NCBI GenBank assembly: GCA_951799445.1
Contig: OX637297.1
Coordinates: forward strand, 12,648,001-12,712,000
Length of the DNA stretch: 64,000 bases
Direction of reading: 5' to 3'
Origin: Pseudisothecium myosuroides
Taxonomy: Eukaryota > Streptophyta > Bryopsida > Hypnales > Lembophyllaceae
Numbering within the stretch: position 1 is the stretch's first letter; each line of letters opens with the position of its first letter. Positions 57,167 to 64,000 of the stretch are shown piece after piece. The translations under genes and the position numbers were made by a program. Below the pieces are notes generated by a model. That model saw only the letters and a list, made by a program, of their open reading frames with translations. It ran no database searches and was not told the DNA's origin.

Positions 57167-58253
57167 TGATAAGATAACACGAAATATCATCCCAGGAGAT
57201 TCTAGTATGTTTCAGCAAGCTAAGGAGTATCCGGGTTGTAATCCAAACAACAAAACCCCAAGCAACACCTCTTTCTTTTCCTATTTCTTACACAATAGTC
57301 TTCCGGATCCCAATCCGGATCTATCCCTTTCCGGTTTTTGGTTTGATCCGGATTTCGGGTCTCACTTCTTAACTTCGACTGGTTTTCTATTCCCCTGTTT
57401 TACCCTCAGGGTGTCCGCCTTTGATCTTTTAGAGGGGTAGGAACGCACCACTCATAGACATCTATTTCTCTGCACAAAACTTCACACAAAACAATTCTAA
57501 CCGAGTTTTTATTGTAGAATAGAGAAAGTAATCATCCACACAATTCCCCGGGTAGCTTGCCCGGAAAACAGGTCACTCAGAATTGCATCCTTCCGCTTCT
57601 ACTACAACGACAGATCAAGACAGTCGGAACTAAAAGAGATTCGTGCATCTATCTACCAGACTGATCCTATGGTTGGCAGACCTTCCGGTGAGTGGGGATT
57701 TTCCGCTGGCGGCCGCTTATCTCCGCTCGAAACCCTCCCTGGATTCCGGACTCGCACCCGCACCACTTCTTAGAACCGGATCACCGTTACGGCAATTTAA
57801 AGGTACCACGCACAAGTCCTTACTCACAAGTCTAGTAAAGTTTCCTCACAAACTTACTCACTCAAATCAGGTCCAACTAGTTCTCAACCCGGATTCCCCC
57901 TCACCCGCCCTCTCTCACACTTTTGACACTCCATAAATGACTCAAGAAAACGCACACATAGCCAAAAATCTGAATGTCCACTTAGTGGCTCAAATTAGAG
58001 AAAAAGGAATATGAACATAAACTAATGCATACAAAATGGGCAAGGCTGGAATGAAAGGGCAACACGCTGCCCTTTCACTTAAAACCCAAACAAAAAGCCA
58101 AAAAAAGAACACCTGAAAATCCAGGTGACCAATCAGTAATCAACCGTAATATCTGGAAAGTTCAAAGTCAACTACCCCTAGGAATCCGGAACCGGTCCCC
58201 ACGCACGAAAAATCCGCTCCAGATTAAAAATCCTAAAACTGCAAACATACTAA
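57167..58253 (-). other. 3-prime noncoding part of family C, copy 2
   Basis: About 1.1 kb downstream of the gene on the minus strand; it corresponds in outline to 13011-14097 and partly to the gene-less element at 34851-37407. No convincing frame is seen. Confidence 0.5.
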
Positions 58254-60155
58254 TTACTTTCCCCGCTTTGATTTCTTCGCGCTGCTACTTGGCCCTGCAG
58301 GTGGTTTCCTGCTCCCTTTTGGTGGAGTGGACTTCGTTGCAGCCCGGGTCGGAATCTTCCGCTGGATCGGCAGCGGGTCGTCATCCGATTCCGTCTCATC
58401 GCCGGAAGTAAATTCCCCCTTTTCGGATTCTTGGATCATCTCCACTCTGGTCTCTTTCTCTGGCGAATCGTCCAGCTGAATCGGAGTTGTATTCCTTCTG
58501 GGCGATGCCTTCTGCATGTGAGTAAAGTCGACCGGATTGGTCCGAGCCGGGTTTGACAAGGCCCCCATCCGTTGGATTAAATCGCTCCGGACGGATGTTC
58601 CGGATGCCGGAACAGAACTCCCTTCTCCTACCGGAATCGACTGGACACTCCTCGTCTGGTCGAACTTCGTGGTCTTCGTCTGGATCCGTGCCTGACCTGG
58701 AGTAGGTCTTGGGGATGCGGGTAAACCGATCCCTGACCCCGGCTTCTGGGGCGTCTTCAACAAGTCGACGTTGGGCAGCTCCGGAAAGTGGGTGAAGTCC
58801 AAGGGCTTGTTTGAGTCGAGGTGCCCCAACAGTTGCACCATCTCCTTCAGAATACCTTCCATCCGGGCCTGGAAGTCCACCAAGATCGTTACTACCTTGG
58901 ACCCGGATAAGTGGCCTATGCCACTCAGCTGATTGGTGAAGAGTCGGGATTTGACCACAGCTTCCGCGGGCTGCTCCACCAACGTGGTCAAATTGTGGAC
59001 GAGTTGGAGAGCTTCCGCCTCCTTCTGTCGTGCAACTGCGGCATTCGTATCCGCCCAGTTCACCCGACCTAACAGGTCATCCCTTTCCTTCTCCAAGCTC
59101 TTGATCCGCTCGTCCTTCTCACGATTCAAATCCGGGCTTGGTAGTTTCCGGATCTGATTTACGATATCCTCCGGCTCCACCTTCAACTCTGCAGCAATCG
59201 CCAGGATCATGTCCGACATGCCGAAATACATGTGCTTGGCCTCCTCCATCCACTGCGTTCCGGCGTCGAAGAAGTCCGACTGAGGTTCCGGTTCCGGGGG
59301 TTGACTCGGCTCACCCTTTTCCGGGGTCAGCTGTTCCACCCTCGAGTTCGGGTTGGTTGACTTCCTTCTCTTCTCCCGCTTGTCGACCAGGTCCTACTGC
59401 TGCGGTTCTTCTTCCTCTTCGTCGTCTTCTTCTTCTTCCTCCTCCTCTCCCTCGATCGGAGTATCCGGTGGAATCTCGTGCGTGAGACCGTACTTCACGA
59501 TTTCCAATCCGGTGTTGTAAATCACCATCTCTTCACTTGTCAGCACCTCCTGATGGTGATACAGGTGAAACAGGTACGAACTGAGAAGACTCGGCTTCCC
59601 CTTCCCTACATGCGAGACGAGTTTCTTTACTATCCCGGCTAGAACTTTCCCCCACTGAACTACCTTATCTTCTAAAGCCCCAAAGATAGTGTTGGCCACC
59701 GTAACCGTAACTCAGGTGGGCTTTTCCGGATACATAATCGGAATCAAGAATTCCAACACCCGTTTCTGCCTAGCATCCTTACAGTCACTCACTGGGTATC
59801 CGTCCTTAGTGGTAACCGGATTGCGGAACTTCCCAATCCCGTACGTCTCTACCCGAGAACCTAATCCGGATCCGTCCTTCCCAAACCCGTATACGTGAGC
59901 CCACACCTCCGCCGTCCATGCTCCGGGTTGGCCTCTCACAGTCAACTCGAACTGATTCGGGACTCCCGAGGTCAGCTGCTCCAGCATTTCCGCGTTCTTG
60001 ACATTCCACGGTCGGTGGATCAAACCTACACACCCCATCCGGGTCAGGTCTGTCTCTAACTCCTTCCGGTGCGTTGGGTCGGCGGGAATTGCTGGTCTAA
60101 CTATCCGAGCTGTGACAGATGGTCGACGCGCTACTGGTTTGCTGGACTCCGCCAT
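58254..60155 (-). pseudogene. Gag-like coiled-coil protein gene of family C, nearly intact
   Basis: From ATG 60155 (MAESSKPVAR) the frame is continuous for 633 codons to 58254 with only two stops, TGA at 59712-59714 and TAG at 59394-59396; both fit single C-to-T changes. Parts: a basic start; a conserved region with MGCVGLIHRPWN, GVPNQFELTVRGQPG and YPEKPT; a glutamate-rich tract near 59400-59450; a charged heptad region (REKDERIKSLEKERDD) predicting a coiled coil; and a lysine-rich tail. It is related to the 3.5-kb family protein (same order, shared PEKPTRV and NTIFGAL-type blocks). The function is unknown, possibly structural and Gag-like. Confidence 0.72.
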
Positions 60156-60595
60156 ACCGACACCGACAACTAAATCCGGTGCAATCGGCACCGACCTCAC
60201 CCGTCTCTCCCTGTCGCGATCTCTAACTCACCACTCTTTCTCTCAGCTAAGTGCGCAAGACAATCAGCAAAGTGAAGAATGAGGAGGATTAGGTCTGACA
60301 AGAGTTTAAGTACTAATCGAGCTGCCGACCGTTTCCCTTGGCGAACGGAAAGAGGTCCGTTCCCGTAACGGTTCCCTAGCAGCGTAGGTCGGATACCTAT
60401 TCCGTAGCTCGTTCCGATCCGACCTAACTCGGGTTTAAGATCCGATCCTGTACTCGGAAAAACCCGGTTTACAGGATCTGGAATCTCGGATTCTAACTAT
60501 CCGGAATCTATCCGCATCTGAATCTAATTTCCTACTTCTTACCAAATTTTTGAAATTTTTAACTAACTCCTAACCTATTTCTATGCTATCTTCCT

Positions 60596-62476
60596 TTATT
60601 CTAAGTTTCCGTGCTCCCACAATCCCCGTTTCAGGGAGCCTCCCCACTGCTTCACAGAATCGCGCAACTTCTTGTCGACAGTGTTTGCTTCAGTGCGGGC
60701 ACGTTCGTTGCCAGTGTTCCTCGTGTCTGTACGGTGGTGCACCACAACATTGGCTTCTACTGCACGAGTCTCCCTCTCGCCACCGAGGTCTTGCCCTCCG
60801 GAATGTGGTAGACTGTGACCACCGTTGTCCGTGTTCGTTGCATTCGCTGCGGCAGAGCTGCCTTTAGGGGCAGTAGTGTTTCTTCCCACTACAGTAGTTT
60901 CCAATGCCACTGTGATTTCCTCTGCACTATAATTCCCAGTAGCCGCGGTGGGAACAAGGACTGCGTCACTGTTATCTGCCGCAGTCATTTCTGCGGCCAT
61001 GTCGTCCCTCTGGGGAGGAAGAACATTAAGGTCTATGGCCATGGTTGCCAGTGTTTTAGCAGGTTTTGTGTGAGTCAGACGTCGCTTGCATGGCACTGCC
61101 TTTTTCCTCAGGAATTGGACGCGGGGTTCAGTATGCTGTCTAGTTAAAGTATTGCTGTTATCCAGAGGAAGGCAATCTTCTTGCACGTCCCAGTCATGTG
61201 CGGGTGAGTTGAGGTCTATGTCCGCAGGCGTGGACTTAGAATTACCGCTGATACACAGACTCGCTATTAATTCTGCCGGCAAGTCTACGTCTGCAGGGCC
61301 AAGCCCAGGGTTAAATGCAGCGCTGATAGACAAGGAGGCTATAAGTTGTGCAGGTGCTGGAGCAGGAACTTCGACTTGTTTGCCCTTTTTTGGACGTGGC
61401 GGCTTCCCGATCTGTGACTGCGCTCGTGCAGTGTTTCGAGAGATTGACTGTAGTGTGACCGGAAACGCGTGTGCACTAGCAGTGCCCGAACCGCCAACGT
61501 CATCTGGTTGCTGACCCTTTTTCTTTCGCGGGGTGTGCTTGGGTTTGCCCGGATCGTGTTCTGCAGGTTCCACCGGGGCAACTTTCTTCCTCCCCCTTTT
61601 TTTCTTCACCGGATCTGGCTGGTCCTTGCCGTCGGTGTTTTGCCCTCCAGGTTCCACTGTCGCCACTTTCTTCCTCCCTCTTTTATTCTTCACCGGATCC
61701 GGCTGGTCCTTGCTGTTGGTGTTTTGCCCTCCAAGTTCCACTGTCGCCGCTTTCTTCCTCCCTCTTTTATTCTGAACCGGCCCCGGCTGGTCGGTGGCGT
61801 CGATGGTGACATCTTTATTCTTCCGCAAACGTAGTGCTGTCCTAGTAGCTAAAACCGCCACTTTGACTCTCTGTTTCGGCAGCAACACCGAAGTTACTTT
61901 CTTCACCTTTCCGTTGTGGTCCTGCGGACCGTACTGGCAGTGGTAGCTGCATCAAAAAAATACAGGTGAGCACAAGACTTGGCAACAGTCTGGGCTTTAA
62001 CAGAACACTGACACAGTCACAAAACAGTACACACTGAGGGCGTGGGAGAGGAAGATGTACCGGGTCTCCTCCCTGGACGCAGTGGCAGTAACCCTGAAAG
62101 TGCCAGCACACTTTTCCGGTTTCGTTTGTATCTTCACATATTTGCAGTGCTCCTCGCCATTGGTAGTTTCCATCCCCCGAATGAAGTCTTCTACCCTCAT
62201 ACTGGGAATGAAGCATTGCTGAGCTACGACAAGGTCTCTCTGGCGTTCTTCACCCAAACGTCAGACTAAATGTGTCTCACGCATCTCCCACAGTAAATCA
62301 GCTTTGCAGATGGCTCCTTTGGGGGGATGTTGCACCTTCGCTTCGATGCATTGCAGCTGCACCTGGAAGTGCTTCCTGTACCATTGGTCCCACGAAACAC
62401 TGTCAGCTGAATTGTCTTTGGCGTTTGCGTTGATAACAGCAAATGCAGTTGAACCTGGAGCCTGTAAATCGGCCAT
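60596..62476 (-). pseudogene. Transposon gene 2: two-exon protein with AT-hook-like repeats
   Basis: Exon 1 runs 62476-62061 from ATG (MADLQAPGST); exon 2 runs 61946-60596. The 114-bp intron is GT..AG (CCCG-GTACAT and TTTTGATGCAG) and the phases fit. One stop, a TGA at 62261-62263, interrupts exon 1, leaving about 588 codons otherwise. Parts: VSWDQWYRKHFQVQ; a Cys/His region spanning the splice (EEHCKYVKIQ ... YHCQYGPQDHNGK) that may be a zinc finger; three 28-residue repeats centred on KRGRKK, which resemble AT-hooks; then IDLNSPAHDWDV and AIDLNVLPP. It converges on gene 1. DNA binding is inferred from the basic repeats. Confidence 0.55.
61577..61830 (-). repeat. 84-bp coding repeat, three units
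   Basis: Three units of 84 bp lie in exon 2 of the minus-strand gene, marked by CTTTCTTCCTCCC at 61582, 61666 and 61750 on the plus strand. Each encodes a 28-residue block containing KRGRKK. The period is a multiple of three, so the frame is kept. Confidence 0.7.
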
Positions 62477-63848
62477 GCCTGAATGCGTGAGGACACTTGC
62501 AGTTGCCAAATGACCTCAGGGTTTCGACGAAGGTAAACCCTAAAACCGACGACAGGGTTAACTGTTCAGGTGGGCACCATGAAACACGATTTGGAACAGT
62601 ATCGTACTACGTGAAGCGAGTACAACATGCACCCTGAACACCGGGAACCCTATTGATCCCGTACAGTAGAATGTAGAGCCCTAAAACCCTGAAGTCGTCC
62701 CAATGAAGCCCTCAAAACCGTCACGTTGGCAGCGCCTAAGACGGTGCAAAGGTGAACCTTAAAACCGCGATGTCGCACGTACAATTATAGGAGGACCCGG
62801 AAAGCAGTCTTTCCATATTCACTTGAACGTCGGAAGACTGTATGATCGTCTACATGAATGTGTAGAGCTCTGGAAACGTGCAATCGCCGCAGAAGAACCT
62901 ATACTCCTCCCGTAGAGTACAATATATAGACCCAAAACCCTAAACCCCAATGAAAGTCATGTTCATCCAAAGATCACTCTTTCTGAACCGTATGATGCAC
63001 AAAGAACGTGTGACTCTGTACACCGAGTAAACGATGCGTACGAACACACCGTCATCCCGTACAGTAGAATGTGCAGCGTTGGAACTTTGATGGCCCCCAA
63101 TCAAACACACGATTTACCTTGAAATTGCTATCCCTAAATCCTAGCCCGACTAACCCTGCCAAAATTAGGAGCAAGGTACACCAATGAAAGCAACATCGTC
63201 GACCTCACGCCGTAGTCCCAAAAAACAAGCGAAAACACTATAGCACCCCGAAAGTAGAACCCTCCCTACACCCGAACCTTACCGCCGCCTAAACCCTAGT
63301 TGTCGTTGAATAGAACGTTGGCACAGAACACGAGGTCGGAACACTGGGCCACCAGGGTGTAGAGTCAAAACACTGAGCACGACACTCATGTATGGGACAT
63401 GCGTGGGCAGTCATGGGCCATGGCCACTATGCATGCATGGACATCCTAAACCAGCTACCCCGTTCACACATGAATCATGGACATGGGAAGCCTGCTACCA
63501 TAGTTGTCAGACGGAATTACCACAGGGAGTTACCGCATGGTGAAACGCTGTTCAAGGCAATCCAACTGCATGTCAGCCCCGCGACTAACGAGGCTAGCAG
63601 GTCATTAAGAGGTCGGGGTCATAATGAGCCACAGGAACAAGGGTGAGAAATAGTGAACAGCCAAATTCCCGCCTCGTCCTGTTAACGAGGATAAACTGAT
63701 GCTCTTTCTTGGAAAGGCTTGTTGGTATTCTAGGGTGAAGACTTCTGCGTCATTGGCTGAATTTTTGTATAATTCTTTTTGTGTTCATGTATCATCCCCT
63801 CCTCACATACATTATTTCACTCACTCTATAATTCCATTACCTTTGTAG
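62477..63848 (-). promoter_or_regulatory. Upstream region of gene 2, with telo-boxes
   Basis: AAACCCTAAA at 62535-62544, AAAACCCTAAACCCC at 62934-62948 and AAACCCTAG at 63291-63299 are plant telo-boxes or close variants; several AACCCTAAAA forms lie between them. CCGTACAGTAGAATGT occurs twice (about 62659 and 63057). On the minus strand they lie upstream of the gene starting at 62476. No TATA box is convincing. From about 63650 to 63848 the sequence becomes AT-rich, ending in TACCTTTGTAG before the last exon. Confidence 0.4.
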
Positions 63849-64000
63849 CTGGAAGAGTCAGCTATTGCGCTGTTTGATATTGTTTGCAAGGCTGACAACA
63901 TTCCCATCGATATGGATGTTCCTACGGAGCCGCAAACATTGCAGGACTATCTTGAAGATTGGAGAATGAAGCTGTGGGACTTGGCCTACACTGGCACATT
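63849..64000 (+). CDS. Partial exon at the right edge
   Basis: After a good acceptor (CTTTGTAG at 63841-63848) the sequence is open in one frame to the end of the window: LEESAIALFDIVCKADNIPI and onward to DWRMKLWDLAYTGT. It is 50 codons and incomplete. No family is recognised; by context it is likely another transposon gene. Exon status rests on the acceptor, the pyrimidine-rich stretch before it and the protein-like composition. Confidence 0.4.
   Translation, partial: MEESAIALFDIVCKADNIPIDMDVPTEPQTLQDYLEDWRMKLWDLAYTGT

Larger units (their letters stand above)
57167..60544 (-). mobile_element. Family C gene-bearing LTR-like element, copy 2
   Basis: On the minus strand the unit begins TGGTAAGAAG at 60544 and ends TATCTTATCA at 57167. 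The 3-prime flank contains CATTT, the same five bases that precede copy 1, as expected for one ancestral target repeat. It lies in the roughly 80-bp gap between the stops of two convergent genes (57139 and 60596). Layout: upstream region, gene at 60155-58254, then about 1.1 kb of noncoding sequence. Confidence 0.7.

Noticed and set aside
60611..61834. Several plus-strand frames of 66-142 codons
   Set aside because: They lie opposite the long two-exon minus-strand gene and mirror its codon use.
1..64000. tRNA, rRNA, CRISPR, riboswitch or bacterial operon features
   Set aside because: None was recognised on reading, and spliced plant-type genes make prokaryotic features implausible.

Overview
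The window looks like nuclear DNA of a plant of the streptophyte lineage. An alga of the charophyte grade, a bryophyte or another large-genome land plant would all fit; the sequence alone does not settle it. The reasons are GT..AG spliced genes, AAACCCTA (plant telo-box) motifs, Mutator-like transposase and Ulp1-protease transposon genes, and long AT-rich intergenic stretches. No ordinary single-copy host gene, tRNA, rRNA or CRISPR array was recognised. Essentially everything supportable is mobile-element sequence in several layers of nesting, and most genes carry stop codons or frameshifts.

Layout. 1-3600: AT-rich DNA with one copy of a dispersed repeat (called repeat D here, minus strand). 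3605-8860: a broken DUF7869-type transposon gene (minus strand), split at 4623-8116 by a 3.5-kb element flanked by the direct repeat AGAGT. 9250-10330: a degenerate tandem repeat of about 63 bp. 10690-14097: a related 3.4-kb element (family C). 14750-24745: a second copy of repeat D, split by a 5-kb unit (15946-24496, target repeat CTACC), which is itself split by a second 3.5-kb element (20554-24040, target repeat AAAAA). 24746-27300: AT-rich, with short simple arrays. 27325-31566: a Mutator-like transposase pseudogene (minus). 33380-38100: a tandem array of about 350-370 bp split by a 2.56-kb element (34851-37407) that contains a 564-bp MITE. 38738-40280: a five-stop multi-exon transposon gene. 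41306-41942: a piggyBac-like MITE. 43250-48795: a GC-rich transposon gene region with a C2H2-like finger exon, middle exons and a C-terminal Ulp1 (C48) protease. 49491-54341: a second, uninterrupted 5-kb unit (target repeat CGGAC). 54342-62476: another GC-rich transposon with two convergent genes (55382-57139 plus; 62476-60596 minus) and a family C element (57167-60544, minus) lodged between them. 63849-64000: the start of an exon running off the window.

Most interesting theme. Three related kinds of unit (3.5 kb, 3.4 kb and 5 kb) have TG..CA ends, short inverted termini and 5-bp target repeats, like solo LTRs. They are far larger than usual and carry their own promoter plus coding sequence. 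The 3.5-kb and 3.4-kb units encode a 590-633 residue protein with a conserved N-terminal region, an acidic tract, a coiled coil and a charged tail. The 5-kb unit carries a conserved 21-codon first exon followed by a splice donor. They may be LTRs that contain genes, or a separate class of single-unit element. Two empty-site comparisons (the reading frame of the DUF7869 gene, and the other copy of repeat D) independently confirm the insertion boundaries.
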